Of a DNA stretch of 64,000 bases, positions 43,712 to 52,934 are shown piece after piece. Below the pieces are notes generated by a model. It was not told where the DNA came from. It ran no database searches and was given only the letters and a program-made list of their open reading frames with translations. The stretch spans positions 62,001-126,000 of the forward strand of contig CAVWAR010000008.1 of the NCBI GenBank assembly GCA_963753075.1. Direction: 5' to 3'. The position numbers and the translations under genes were made by a program. Origin of the DNA: Prado023 sp963753075 (GTDB lineage: Bacteria; Actinomycetota; Actinomycetes; S36-B12; CAIYMF01). Positions within the stretch are counted from its first letter, which is position 1. Every line of letters starts with the position of its first letter.

Positions 43712-43742
43712 GTGACCGGCCCGGGCGTGGCAGGATCGGGCC

Positions 43743-44699
43743 GTGCTGCGATACGCCGTGGTTGGGTCCGGGGCCGTCGGCGGGTTCTACGGGATCCGGC
43801 TGGCGCATGCGGGGGCCGACGTCCAGTTCCTGTTCCGCACCGATGCCGATGCAGACGCTGTGCGCACCCATGGGCTGGACCTCCGGTCGCCGGACGGTGA
43901 CCTGCACCTCGAGGACGTCCACGTCGCGCGTGACTGGACCCAGCTGGATCCGTGCGACGTGCTGGTTGTGGCCGTGAAGGCCACCTCGAACTCCGACGTG
44001 CTGGCGCACCTCGCCGAGCACGCCGACCGGCTCCTCGCCCCCGACGGTGGGATCCTGCTCGTCCAGAACGGGATCGGCGTGGAACCCGGCCTCGCGGCCG
44101 TGGTGCCGGGCCGGGAGGTCCTGGGTGGGCTTGCCTTCCTGTGCTCGCACCGGGTCGGCCCCCGCCAGATCGAGCACCTCGACTACGGCACCCTCACGAT
44201 CGCCGCGCACGCGGCCGAGGAGGCGCCGGCCGGGGTCACACCGCTGATGCGGGCCATCGCTGCGGACCTCGACGCCGCCGGCACCCAGGCCGTTCTCGAT
44301 GAGGACCTCGTCCGGGCCAGGTGGCGGAAGCTGATGTGGAACATCCCGTTCAACCCCCTGTCGGTCATCCTCGACGCCACCACCGACGCGCTCGTGGCCG
44401 ACCCGGCCACCCTCGACCTGATTGGGACGCTCATGGCCGAGGTTGCGGCCGCCGCTGCCGCCGAGGGCCGGGAACTGCCGCCCACGCTGATCGACGACCT
44501 GGTCGCGGCCACCGCGCGCATGGCTCCCTACGCCACCTCGATGAAGCTCGATGCCGATGCCGGGCGGCCGATGGAGGTGGACGTGATGCTTGCCGAGCCG
44601 CTGCGCCGGGCGGCCCGGGCCGGGGTGGCCATGCCCAGCGTTGCGGTGCTGCACAGCCAGTTGGCGTTCCTCGACCGCGCCCGGGAGCGCAGCACGTGA
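43743..44699 (+). CDS. 2-dehydropantoate 2-reductase family protein
   Basis: 318 residues. NADPH-binding GSGAVGGFYG at the N-terminus, VAVKATSN (the conserved Lys), and the C-terminal helical domain with RWRKLMWNIPFNPLS (catalytic Lys) and SMKLDADAGRPMEVD. ApbA/PanE family: NADPH reduction of ketopantoate in pantothenate/CoA synthesis, though paralogues with other 2-keto acids exist. CAGGAT lies 6 nt before the GTG. Its stop overlaps the HAD phosphatase start (GTGA). Confidence 0.87.
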   Translation: MLRYAVVGSGAVGGFYGIRLAHAGADVQFLFRTDADADAVRTHGLDLRSPDGDLHLEDVHVARDWTQLDPCDVLVVAVKATSNSDVLAHLAEHADRLLAPDGGILLVQNGIGVEPGLAAVVPGREVLGGLAFLCSHRVGPRQIEHLDYGTLTIAAHAAEEAPAGVTPLMRAIAADLDAAGTQAVLDEDLVRARWRKLMWNIPFNPLSVILDATTDALVADPATLDLIGTLMAEVAAAAAAEGRELPPTLIDDLVAATARMAPYATSMKLDADAGRPMEVDVMLAEPLRRAARAGVAMPSVAVLHSQLAFLDRARERST

Positions 44700-45508
44700 C
44701 CGCAGCCGCGGCAGTCCGCTTGGTCGCGATCGACGTCGACGGGACACTGCTCACCAGCGACCATCGGATCACCCCGCCGGTCGCTGCGGCGCTGGGGCGG
44801 GTGCGGGGTCGCGGTGTGGCGGTCGTGCTGACCACGTCGCGGCCACCGCGCGCCGTGTGGCCGGTCCTGGCCGAGCTCGGCCTGGTCGATCCCGAGGTGT
44901 TCATCGCCTCCCAGGGAGCACTGACCGGCAGCTACACCGAGGGCCGCGGGTTGCAGGTGATCGACCGCCAGCCCATGCCGGTGCAACCCGCGCGTGCCGT
45001 GTGCGCTGCGGGTGCGGCAGCCGGGCTTGCCGTGAGCTGGTTCGCCGGCGAGCGCTGGCTGGTCGCGCACATCGACGACCGGATCCGGCAGGAGGCAGCC
45101 ATCGTCGGGTTCGCCCCGGAGGTGGCCGACCTGGCCCTGGTGTCCGAGGCCCCCGACAAGATCCTGCTGCTGGGACCGCCGACTGTGCCCGGGGTGGACA
45201 CGGCCGCCGCCGTGGAGGTTCCCGATGGCCTGGTCGGGCTCACCTCGACGCCGACCCATCTGGAGATCACCCGTGCTGACGTGGACAAGGCCCGGGCGTT
45301 GCTGCGCCTGTGCACCCAGCGTGGCGTCGGTGCCGCCGAGGTGGTGGCGATCGGCGATGGCCGCAACGACCTGGGCATGCTGTCCATCGCTGGCGTCAGC
45401 GTGGCTCCGGCCAACGCCCACCCCGACGTGCTCTCAGCCGCGGACCTCGTCACGGGCAGCAACGACGAGGACGGCGTCGCCCAGGCCCTCGACGAGCTGG
45501 TGCCCTGA
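44696..45508 (+). CDS. HAD-superfamily phosphatase, Cof type (C2B cap)
   Basis: 270 residues. Motif I DVDGTLL (nucleophile Asp), motif II TTS, motif III Lys in DKARAL, motif IV GDGRNDLGML. The C2 cap sits between. Cof-type enzymes dephosphorylate sugar phosphates, pyridoxal phosphate or thiamin intermediates. Translationally coupled to the ketopantoate reductase by a GTGA overlap. Confidence 0.9.
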   Translation: MTAAAAVRLVAIDVDGTLLTSDHRITPPVAAALGRVRGRGVAVVLTTSRPPRAVWPVLAELGLVDPEVFIASQGALTGSYTEGRGLQVIDRQPMPVQPARAVCAAGAAAGLAVSWFAGERWLVAHIDDRIRQEAAIVGFAPEVADLALVSEAPDKILLLGPPTVPGVDTAAAVEVPDGLVGLTSTPTHLEITRADVDKARALLRLCTQRGVGAAEVVAIGDGRNDLGMLSIAGVSVAPANAHPDVLSAADLVTGSNDEDGVAQALDELVP

Positions 45509-45547
45509 GCGCGTCGCTGCCGTCGCCCACGCCCACGTTTGCTGACG

Positions 45548-46270
45548 TCACCAGGTGGAGGTCGCGGGGCTGTCGGTGGCCACGAGGTGGTCTGTGATGC
45601 TTGTCGAGCCACGCAGGAGCGCCACACCGCCGGGGATCAGCTGGGTGATGCACAGCGACACCATGACCCCGGCGACGAAGCTCAGCAGGCCCGCCGCGCC
45701 GCTCGGGCTCAGGCTCCGGCCGACAGCCAGGAGCAGCACCGCGCCCCCGATCTCCCCGATCACCGAGAACCCGGTGTACACGAACGCACGCCTGCGGCTG
45801 CCGCCCATGGCCAGGACCGCGGTGGACACGGCCATCCCTTCGGGGATGTTGTGCAGGGCGATCGCGACAGCCGTGATGACCCCGGCGCTCAGGCTGACCA
45901 TCGTAGCCGCGAGGGGGACCGCACCCTCGGGGATGTTGTGCAGGGCGATCGCGAGCATCACGAGCACGGCGGTGCTCTGAGCACTGCCCAGGGACGGCAG
46001 GAGCCGGGACAGTGCGATGCCCAGGATCGGCACTGCGACGAACCCGGCAGCGAACAGCCACATGGTGGCTGTTCGCGTGTCGGGGTCCCGCAGCCCGGGG
46101 GGCAGGAGTTCGATAGCGCTGATTGCCAGCATGGCGATCGCGGAGAAGAGCAACGCCCTGCCCACGCTCCGGTCGGTCCAGGTCCGCTTGGCGGCGACGA
46201 GGGCCCAGCCCAGCATGGCGGCGGATGCAGCAGCCGCCGACAGCAGGAACCCCGTCACCTCGGGCGTCAC
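45548..46270 (-). CDS. ZIP-family metal transporter
   Basis: 240 residues, about eight helices. The metal-site helices 4 and 5 both carry ALHNIPEG, the ZIP signature for divalent metal (zinc, iron, manganese) import. The start is uncertain: GTG at 46276 is the first, but TAGACT (46278-46283) lies 7 nt before the GTG at 46270, which fits the leaderless pattern of the neighbours, so 46270 is chosen. No metal regulator site noticed upstream. Confidence 0.87.
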   Translation of the reverse strand: MTPEVTGFLLSAAAASAAMLGWALVAAKRTWTDRSVGRALLFSAIAMLAISAIELLPPGLRDPDTRTATMWLFAAGFVAVPILGIALSRLLPSLGSAQSTAVLVMLAIALHNIPEGAVPLAATMVSLSAGVITAVAIALHNIPEGMAVSTAVLAMGGSRRRAFVYTGFSVIGEIGGAVLLLAVGRSLSPSGAAGLLSFVAGVMVSLCITQLIPGGVALLRGSTSITDHLVATDSPATSTW

Positions 46271-46313
46271 CCTCACCAGTCTAGGCAGGTGGAATCCCCG
46301 ATGGCGTGGGGGT

Positions 46314-47339
46314 TCAGCGTGCGAGGCGGTGGGCCAACCACTCGAGGGCCAGTGGATACCGGTGGTCGATCCCGCCGTGCCCTCCCTCGATGAGCTCGAA
46401 GTGGATCCGGTCGTCGGGAACCCCGGCGCGCGCGAGTTCGGCCCGGAAGGCCTGGGCGCCGATGTCGAGGTGGTACTCGTCCGAGGTCCCGGCGTCGATC
46501 CACACGGCCCGCAACGAGCGCAGCGCGTCGGCGTGCCCCGGGGCCATGCGCACCGGGTCGAGGTCCAGCCAGCGCTGCCAGACCTCCGGCCGGATCACGC
46601 CTGTCGTGGGGTCGAACGGCAGCACCGGCGTTCCGTCCGGATCAGCGGAGAAGCAGGCCGCGACCCCGTAGATCCCGAGCAGGAGGCCGTCCTCGGGCTT
46701 GGTGAAGGCAGTTCGTGATGTGAAGTCCGCCCACCAGCGATGCGGGTCGCCCTCGTAGGAGCGCAGTGCGCGGACCACGGCGCCGAACTCGAGCACGTAG
46801 CACAGATCGTAGAGGGCGTCGCCGGCGTGCGTGGCAAGCGCCCCGAAGACATCTGGGCGCAGCATCGGGGTGATCATCGCGCCGAACCCGCCGCTCGACT
46901 TGCCGGTGATGGCCCGTGACTCCCGGTCGGCGATGGTCCGGTACCGGGCGTCGACGAACGCGACGACGTCCTCGCACAGGTAGGTGTGGTACTGCCCGGT
47001 GCCCGGCGAGTTGACGTACTGGGAGCCGCCGTAGGCGGTCCATGCGTCGACGTAGACCACGATGCACGCCGGCGCCCCGGCCGCGAATACGGCGTCGGCG
47101 GTCTCCGGGAAGGGCTGGCGGAACGCACTGCGGTTTGCCCACATCCCCACATGGCCGGTGTAGCCCTGGATCACGTAGATGCTCGGGAAGCGTTTCGCGG
47201 GGTCCTCGTCGTAGCCCGGCGGCGTGTAGACCCACAGCGGACGCTCATGCGGATCACCGAGCGGGTTGCCCCGCAGTGCCACGGAGTCGATGACCAGTTC
47301 GTCGAGGCGACCTGCGAGGTCTGCCGACCATGGGAGCAT
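46314..47339 (-). CDS. Esterase of the alpha/beta-hydrolase (esterase D/Fes-like) group
   Basis: 341 residues without signal peptide. RPLWVYTPPGYDED at the start of the core, GKSSGGFGAM with the nucleophile Ser, and ELIEGGHGG with the catalytic His. This is the putative-esterase family that includes enterochelin esterases and S-formylglutathione hydrolase. TAGCAT lies 7 nt before the ATG at 47339 (leaderless), so the longer upstream frame is rejected. Substrate unknown. Confidence 0.83.
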   Translation of the reverse strand: MLPWSADLAGRLDELVIDSVALRGNPLGDPHERPLWVYTPPGYDEDPAKRFPSIYVIQGYTGHVGMWANRSAFRQPFPETADAVFAAGAPACIVVYVDAWTAYGGSQYVNSPGTGQYHTYLCEDVVAFVDARYRTIADRESRAITGKSSGGFGAMITPMLRPDVFGALATHAGDALYDLCYVLEFGAVVRALRSYEGDPHRWWADFTSRTAFTKPEDGLLLGIYGVAACFSADPDGTPVLPFDPTTGVIRPEVWQRWLDLDPVRMAPGHADALRSLRAVWIDAGTSDEYHLDIGAQAFRAELARAGVPDDRIHFELIEGGHGGIDHRYPLALEWLAHRLAR

Positions 47340-47400
47340 GCCCGCGATGCTAGCCGGACGGGTCACCGGGGGCTCAGCGTCGCTCACCGCGTCTGCGTGG

Positions 47401-48474
47401 CTACCCCCCTGCCAGCCTCCGCTGCCTGCGCTCCAGAGTGCGGATGCGATGTGGGTTGCGCTCGTCCGGGACGGCTCGATTTGCCTTGAAGTAGGCCTCG
47501 GGGGTCACGAGCAGCAGCTCGTCGTCGAGCATGCGCACCGTGTCGACGGTGGCGCGCCCCTCGACGAGGGTGAGGATCCGTTCGTCGGGGACAGCGGGCA
47601 GCTGCGCCGTGAGGGCGCTGGCTGAATCCAGGCGCATCTCGCGCAGCAGCTCGAGCATCCAGCCGACCCGTCGCGGGGTGCTCGGCACAGCCGGGTAGCG
47701 GTGGGTCAGGAACTCCGCGAGGCCAGACTCGTCCATGGCAGCCGCTTCCTGCCGGGTCGCCGCCGCCGGAGCCTGTGCCGGCGGCTGCTGGGTGTCGACC
47801 TGCCAGGCCCGTAGGTCCTCCAGCTCCCGCTCGGCCAGCTCCAGCAGACTCGCGGCGAGCACGAACTGGCGGCTGCGGGCCGCGGGCAGCTCGTCGCCAC
47901 CCTTGTACCGCAGCTCGTGCTCGAGCGAGGCCCAGAGGTCGGCAGCACGGGTCCGGACCTGGATCTCGGCCCGTTGGACGGTGAGCAGCTCAGGGAGATC
48001 GCTGTCGGGGCGGGCCCGCACGTCGAAGTGCCGGCCGCGGTAGCCGGGGGTCTCCTCACGCGATCGTTCATCGCGGGCGTCGACGTCCTTGTCCACGATC
48101 AGGAGCCGGTGCAGCTCCTCGGCCACGATGGCAATCTCACTCTCGAGCCGCACGACGACGCGCAGGCCGATCAGGTCGGGCAGGTCGGCGTAGCCGCTGT
48201 CGCGGCCGGGCCTCAGGCGGTCCCGGGTGCGCAGCTTGTGCTCGACGGACCGGACCTCCTTGGGCCGTCCGGAGACGGAGGCCTCGATCTCGTCGACATC
48301 CTCAAGCCGGTCCTGCAACCACGCCACGAACGCGTGGGTGGCAGCCACGTAGTCCCGACGGCGACGTCGGTACGCCTGGGCCTCCCGATGTGCCCAGCTG
48401 CGCGGCCTGGGGGCCGGCTGGTCGGAGTCCACGGCAGGTGTCGGCGCTGTGGACGGACCCGAGGGACGTGGCAT
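47401..48474 (-). CDS. RelA/SpoT-domain (small alarmone synthetase-like) protein
   Basis: 357 residues. The synthetase domain (~60-215) has the family motifs RDRLRPGRDSGYADLPDLIGLRVVV, GYRGRHFDV, and AEIQVRTRAADLWASLEHELRYKG (the catalytic Glu-Gln region EIQVRT is present). A ~140-residue C-terminal domain follows (YPAVPSTPRRVGWMLELLREM). No HD hydrolase domain, so it should only make (p)ppGpp or related alarmones if active. TAGACT lies 7 nt before the ATG (leaderless). Confidence 0.85.
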   Translation of the reverse strand: MPRPSGPSTAPTPAVDSDQPAPRPRSWAHREAQAYRRRRRDYVAATHAFVAWLQDRLEDVDEIEASVSGRPKEVRSVEHKLRTRDRLRPGRDSGYADLPDLIGLRVVVRLESEIAIVAEELHRLLIVDKDVDARDERSREETPGYRGRHFDVRARPDSDLPELLTVQRAEIQVRTRAADLWASLEHELRYKGGDELPAARSRQFVLAASLLELAERELEDLRAWQVDTQQPPAQAPAAATRQEAAAMDESGLAEFLTHRYPAVPSTPRRVGWMLELLREMRLDSASALTAQLPAVPDERILTLVEGRATVDTVRMLDDELLLVTPEAYFKANRAVPDERNPHRIRTLERRQRRLAGG

Positions 48475-48617
48475 GTTCGGCAGTCTACGGAGCCGAGCGG
48501 ACCTCGACCGGTATACAGCCCACGAGGTCCCGTCCGACGTGGCGGCCCGACAGCAGCCGGCGCGGAACCGCCCGACCCCGACAGCAGCCGGCCCTGAACC
48601 GCTGCGGGCGGTGGCCG

Positions 48618-49316
48618 TCAGCCGATGGTGACTGTGACGACCTCGTCGTCATCGATGTCAGCGTTGATCCGGTCCTCGCGGTAGTCGGAGGTGGCCGCCC
48701 CGGGCTTGCCGTCGATCGAGACCACCCGGAACTCGTAGCCCGCGTCCGCGGCGGCAGCTTCGGCCTCCTCGACCGGCATGCCGACGAGGGTCGCTGCGAA
48801 CGATGTGATGTCGGTCGTCCCGGTGGTGCCCTCGACGTCGGACGAGGACCCGGCCTGGTTGGCCGGAACGAACCCGAGGACCTCAGCGCCGTCCGCCAGG
48901 AGAGTCAGCTTGTCCGTAGCGAACTCGAAGGAAGTCACGCTCTCCAGCAGCTCGAAGTAGGCCGATTCCGAAGCCATCATCGCGGTCGAGCCGGCCATCC
49001 GGGTGGCACCGATCTCGCCGATCTCCAGGCTCTCGCCCTCGACGACGTACTCGGTGAAGTAGCTGTTGACGGGCGCCTGGCCCGACATCTGCTCGTCGAA
49101 GAAGTCGGCGGTGATCCCAGCCTCGCCGAGTTCCTCCTCGCCCGGGCCGGCCTCGGTGAGCACCCAGGCCGTGCCCGACAGCGGGTTGCCCTCGGCCGAC
49201 TCCTCGGCCGCCTCGTCCTCGGCAGGCACCCCCGTGGTCGTGTAGTCGGCGCATGCGCCCAGGGATCCCACCATCAGCAATGCGGCCAGCGCGGTGGTCG
49301 TCCTGCGAAGTGTCAT
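48618..49316 (-). CDS. META-domain lipoprotein with I78-like C-terminal domain
   Basis: 232 residues. Lipobox LGAC (Cys22). ~45-165 is a META/HslJ-like domain (LSGTAWVLTE, NSYFTEYVVEGESLEIG, STAMMASESAYFELLESVTSFE). ~175-232 resembles peptidase inhibitor I78/potato inhibitor-like folds (VGMPVEEAEAAAADAGYEFRV ... DYREDRINADID). Probably a surface-anchored inhibitor or envelope stress protein. AAGGAGA about 6 nt before the ATG. Confidence 0.8.
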   Translation of the reverse strand: MTLRRTTTALAALLMVGSLGACADYTTTGVPAEDEAAEESAEGNPLSGTAWVLTEAGPGEEELGEAGITADFFDEQMSGQAPVNSYFTEYVVEGESLEIGEIGATRMAGSTAMMASESAYFELLESVTSFEFATDKLTLLADGAEVLGFVPANQAGSSSDVEGTTGTTDITSFAATLVGMPVEEAEAAAADAGYEFRVVSIDGKPGAATSDYREDRINADIDDDEVVTVTIG

Positions 49317-49379
49317 CGTGTCTCCTTGGTCCGAGCGCGGGCGGCGCGTGCCGGGTTGCGCACCTCTGCCGAGATTGTG

Positions 49380-49793
49380 TCAGGTGCCCAACCACGTCCT
49401 GATCAGGGCCGTGACAATGACATCCGGATCCTTCTTGTCGGCCTTGGCCGCGGCGCGCAGGTCCTTGCGCAGCGACTTGGGCACCTTGACCCCGAGGTCC
49501 ACCTGCTTCTCGGCGGACTTGCCCGTCGGGCGGCGCCGGGCCTTCTTGGCCGCCGACCGCAGGCTGTCGCTCGTGGTACCGCGCAGTGGCCCGGACAGTC
49601 GGTGCTGGCTGGGGTCGCCGGACCCGGAGCCCGGCGTGTCGGGGATCGCCTCGGCGTCCTGCCGCGGGGTCGGGACGGGTAGGTCATCGTCCGTGGCCGG
49701 ACGCAGCGAGCGCGCGGAATGGCCGGGGGCCGCGGGGTGGATGTGTGCGTCGGCGGCCTTCTTCAGCGCCGGGCGTGGTGCGGGTGTGCTCAT
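49380..49793 (-). CDS. Small basic protein partner of the ParA-like ATPase
   Basis: 137 residues. The first ~85 are disordered-looking and Pro/Ala/Ser-rich; the C-terminus VDLGVKVPKSLRKDLRAAAK ... DVIVTALIRTWLGT looks like a ribbon-helix-helix DNA-binding fold. Its ATG overlaps the ParA stop (ATGA), so the two are coupled. By analogy with ParA-RHH pairs it may be the centromere-binding or cargo adaptor protein. Confidence 0.65.
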   Translation of the reverse strand: MSTPAPRPALKKAADAHIHPAAPGHSARSLRPATDDDLPVPTPRQDAEAIPDTPGSGSGDPSQHRLSGPLRGTTSDSLRSAAKKARRRPTGKSAEKQVDLGVKVPKSLRKDLRAAAKADKKDPDVIVTALIRTWLGT

Positions 49794-50551
49794 GACAGGC
49801 CCTCCTCGATGTTCGCGGCGAGCTCGGTGAACAGCGCTGCGAGATCCTTGGCCCCGGCCGAGCGGAGCGCGGTGATGGGAGCAGCCGACCCCTGGGCGGC
49901 ACCCATCGCAGTCCGGTCGGGCATGGGTGGCTCGAGGACCAGCTCCGGGTAGACGCGGCGCAACTCGTCGAGTCGGTAGGCGTGCTCGGTGCTGCGGCGC
50001 ACGCGGTTCACGACGATCCCCGCGGGGCGCAGGCCGAGGTTCGTGGCATCCCGGGCGACGTCGACGGCCTCGAGGGCCTGCTCGGCGCCCTGCAGGGCGA
50101 AGTACGAGGGCTCAGTAACGATGAGGGCTGCCGGAGCTGCGGCCAGCGCGTTGCGGGTCAGCTCGCCCAGGGAGGGCGGGCAGTCGATGAGCACGGTGTG
50201 GTACCGATCCAGTGCCCCGGCCAGCGTCGTGCGCAGTCGCAGCGCTGAGTCAGGACCCTCGGCGTGCGCACGGTGCTCCAGGGCCCGCTCGCCGGCGATC
50301 AGGTCGATCCCGGGCCCCCAACCACTGGCGACGATCGCATCAGCGGCGATCCCATCGCGGCCGTCGGCCAGGATGTCGTTCGTCGTGAACTCGTACGGCT
50401 GCGGATCCAGTGCGGCGGTGGCGTTCGCCTGCGGATCGAGGTCGATCACGAGGGTCCTGTGCCCGGCAGCCCACGCCGTCGCGGCCAGCCCAAGGCAGAT
50501 CGACGTCTTGCCGACGCCGCCCTTGAGGGAGATCGCTGCGAGCATGGCCAC
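49790..50551 (-). CDS. ParA-family ATPase (orphan)
   Basis: 253 residues. Deviant Walker A KGGVGKTS with the signature lysine of ParA/MinD, Walker A' in DLDPQANAT, Walker B VLIDCPPS. Single-domain, no HTH extension, so it resembles chromosomal or plasmid partition ATPases of the short type. The GTG at 50551 is chosen because CAGACT lies 6 nt upstream (leaderless); ATG 50545 is an alternative. The chromosomal parAB locus is elsewhere (no parB, gid or rnpA nearby), so this pair likely positions another cargo. Confidence 0.9.
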   Translation of the reverse strand: MAMLAAISLKGGVGKTSICLGLAATAWAAGHRTLVIDLDPQANATAALDPQPYEFTTNDILADGRDGIAADAIVASGWGPGIDLIAGERALEHRAHAEGPDSALRLRTTLAGALDRYHTVLIDCPPSLGELTRNALAAAPAALIVTEPSYFALQGAEQALEAVDVARDATNLGLRPAGIVVNRVRRSTEHAYRLDELRRVYPELVLEPPMPDRTAMGAAQGSAAPITALRSAGAKDLAALFTELAANIEEGLS

Positions 50552-50671
50552 ATGGCCAGTCTGCCATGTCGGACCCCGTCGACTCAGGGGCCGCACCGTG
50601 CACGCGGCGGCCGGATCTGGGTACCGACGCCGGGGTGGTCCCGATCGCCCCGCGGGTCGGGGTGAGCAGGT

Positions 50672-52015
50672 TCAGCGGATCGCCGCGTACCTTCGCAGCG
50701 CCTCGTCGCGCTCCTCGAAGTGGTCGACGATCTGCTCCGGATAGCCGTGGGTGTACCCGTCCAGGACCTTCCACGGCTCATGCGCTGCTGCGCCGGCGAG
50801 GTGCGCGAGCTCCGGCACGTAGCGACGCACGTAGGCGCCGTCGGGGTCGAACTTCAGGCCCTGCAGGACCGGGTTGAAGACGCGGAAGTAGGGGGCTGCG
50901 TCGGTGCCGGAGCCGGCCACCCACTGCCAGCCGTGGGCGTTGGACGCCGGGTCGCCGTCGACCAGCCAGCGCATGAACTCGCGCTCCCCGCGCCACCACG
51001 GCAGGTGCAGGTCCTTGACGAGGAAGGAGGCGGTGACCATCCGGACGCGGTTGTGCATCCATCCCTCCGCGCGCAGCTGGCGCATCCCCGCGTCGACGAG
51101 GGGGAAGCCCGTGCGGCCCTCCGCCCAGGCGGCGAACGCTGCGTCCGCCTCGGGACCGGAGTCGTGGGTCATCCGGTCGAAGTTCGGGTTGAGGTTGTCG
51201 GTGCGGGTCTGCGGGTTGTGGAACAGGACATCGGCGTAGAACTCGCGCCAGCCGAGCTCTGCGACGAACCGGCGGTCCCGGTCGGGATCCAGGGCAGACA
51301 GGAGGGTGCGCGGGTGCAGCTCCCCCCAGCGCAGCGCCAGCGACAGCCGGCTGGTGCCGGGCACGTCCGCCCGATCCCGGTCGGATCCGTAGTCGGCGAG
51401 GTGCTCGTCGACGAACTGCGCCCATCGCCCCATCGCGGCCTGCTCGCCGGCTGGGGGAAGGGACGTGCCCTCGGGTGGTGCGGCGAGTGGCAGCGGGTCG
51501 CCGGCGAGGTCGAGCATGGTGCCCGGACGTGCTGGGCCACCGGGGGGTGGCCGCCCCGCCTCCAGCCATGCGCGGTGGAAGGGGGTGAAGACCCGGTACG
51601 GGCTGCCGTCGGGCTTGCGGACGGTTCCGGGGGGGACGGCGTAGTTGCTGCCCCGTGCGATGAGTCGGGAACCCGTTGCGGCCAGCGCCGCGGCCACCTC
51701 GGCATCGCGTTGACGTCCACGCGGGGTGTGCGCCTCGGTGATGTGGACCGTCAGCGGACCGAGCTCGCGTGCCAGGCCGGCGAGCACATCGGCCGGGTCC
51801 CCGGTGCGCACGTGCAGGGAGCCGAGCTCGTCGCGCAGTGCGGCCAAGGAGTCCGCCACGTAGGCGCGGGCAGGCAGGCCCAGGTGCTGCCATGGACCGG
51901 GGATGACGATGAACAGGGGCAGCACCGGCGCGCCTGCGGCACCAGTGATGGCGCCGGTGAGGGCTGGGTGATCGTGGGTACGAAGGTCCCGTCGGAACCA
52001 CATGACGTGCTGCAC
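50672..52015 (-). CDS. phrB: Deoxyribodipyrimidine photolyase (CPD class I)
   Basis: 447 residues. Photolyase alpha/beta domain starts MQHVMWFRRDLRTHDHPALTG; FAD-binding domain contains LSLALRWGELHP, GWREFYADVL, RTGFPLVDAGMRQL, GWMHNRVRMVTASFLVKDL and WQWVAGSGTDAAPYFR. These are the conserved flavin and CPD contacts. Repairs UV-induced cyclobutane dimers with blue light. TACGGT lies 7 nt before GTG 52015 (leaderless), which is preferred over the ATG at 52021. Confidence 0.93.
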   Translation of the reverse strand: MQHVMWFRRDLRTHDHPALTGAITGAAGAPVLPLFIVIPGPWQHLGLPARAYVADSLAALRDELGSLHVRTGDPADVLAGLARELGPLTVHITEAHTPRGRQRDAEVAAALAATGSRLIARGSNYAVPPGTVRKPDGSPYRVFTPFHRAWLEAGRPPPGGPARPGTMLDLAGDPLPLAAPPEGTSLPPAGEQAAMGRWAQFVDEHLADYGSDRDRADVPGTSRLSLALRWGELHPRTLLSALDPDRDRRFVAELGWREFYADVLFHNPQTRTDNLNPNFDRMTHDSGPEADAAFAAWAEGRTGFPLVDAGMRQLRAEGWMHNRVRMVTASFLVKDLHLPWWRGEREFMRWLVDGDPASNAHGWQWVAGSGTDAAPYFRVFNPVLQGLKFDPDGAYVRRYVPELAHLAGAAAHEPWKVLDGYTHGYPEQIVDHFEERDEALRRYAAIR

Positions 52016-52164
52016 GACCATGACCGTAGGCCGCCCGGCTCCGGAGCGCATCCGGGCTCGGCCCGAGGCATGACCCGGACCGGCTCCGCGCGGGGGCCGG
52101 GGTGCAACCCCAGGTAGGGCGTGCCCTGGCAACGGGTTGCGGTCCGGTGGGGGACAATGGTCCA

Positions 52165-52857
52165 GTGAGCGACCTGATCGACACCACCGAGATGTACCTG
52201 CGCACCATCTTCGAGCTGACCGAGGAGGGCATCCTGCCAATGCGCGCCCGGATCACCGAGCGCCTCGGGCAGAGTGGCCCCACGGTCTCGCAGACGGTTG
52301 CCCGTATGCAGCGAGACGGCCTGGTCGAGCTCGACGAGTCCGACCGGCACCTCGTGCTGACCGAGTCCGGCGCTGAGCTGGCGACCCGGGTGATGCGCAA
52401 GCATCGCCTGGCCGAGTGCCTCCTGGTCGAGGTCATCGGCCTTCCCTGGGATGAGGTCCACGCCGAGGCCTGTCGCTGGGAGCACGTCATGAGCGAGGCT
52501 GTCGAGCGCCGTCTGATCGAGATCCTCGACCACCCCACGGAGTCGCCCTTCGGCAACCCCATCCCGGGCCTGGTCCAACTGGTCGGGACCGATCCGGTGG
52601 CGCCTGGCACCCCGCTGGCCCTGGAGCCCCTGGCTGTCGTGGCCGGGGCCGATCCGCGGGTGGTGACCATCGTTCGCATCGCCGAGACCCTCCAGGTCGA
52701 CGAGGCCATGATGGGGGCCCTGCTGACCATCGGCGCGATACCCGGCAACGAGGTCGATGTTCGTGAGGAGGCCGGCACCGTTGTGGTCAGCCGTCCGGAT
52801 GGGGCTGTGGAGCTCTCCCGAGCCCAGGCCAAGCAGGTCTTCGTCCGGGCCGGATAG
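52165..52857 (+). CDS. ideR: Iron-dependent repressor of the DtxR/IdeR family
   Basis: 230 residues: winged helix (QSGPTVSQTVARMQRDGL), dimerisation/metal domain, SH3-like C-terminal domain. The metal ligands are all present one position after DtxR numbering: M10, C103, E106, H107 (primary site) and H80, E84, H99 (ancillary), in KHRLAECLLVEV and HAEACRWEHVMSE. It should repress iron uptake and control storage when Fe(II)-loaded. GACAAT lies 6 nt before the GTG (leaderless). Divergent from the photolyase gene. Confidence 0.95.
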   Translation: MSDLIDTTEMYLRTIFELTEEGILPMRARITERLGQSGPTVSQTVARMQRDGLVELDESDRHLVLTESGAELATRVMRKHRLAECLLVEVIGLPWDEVHAEACRWEHVMSEAVERRLIEILDHPTESPFGNPIPGLVQLVGTDPVAPGTPLALEPLAVVAGADPRVVTIVRIAETLQVDEAMMGALLTIGAIPGNEVDVREEAGTVVVSRPDGAVELSRAQAKQVFVRAG

Positions 52858-52899
52858 CGGCTGACCTCGGACGAGGGATTCCGTGCAGGTGCGCCAAGC

Positions 52900-52917
52900 G
52901 GTACCCTACGGGGTACT
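52900..52917 (+). promoter_or_regulatory. CsoR-family operator
   Basis: GGTACCCTACGGGGTACT: an inverted repeat with TACCC and GGGGTA arms, the G/C-tract operator bound by CsoR/RcnR-family repressors. It ends 17 bp before the ATG of the repressor gene, so autoregulation is expected. Confidence 0.8.
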
Positions 52918-52934
52918 TGAGAAGGGGAGGCGTC

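Noticed and set aside
47042..47489. Several plus-strand frames over the esterase and RelA-like genes
   Set aside because: They run across the gene boundary, lack starts with ribosome sites and have no domain; the minus-strand genes each have a leaderless promoter.
50720..52117. 465-codon plus-strand frame opposite the photolyase
   Set aside because: Photolyase FAD and DNA contacts are all on the minus strand.
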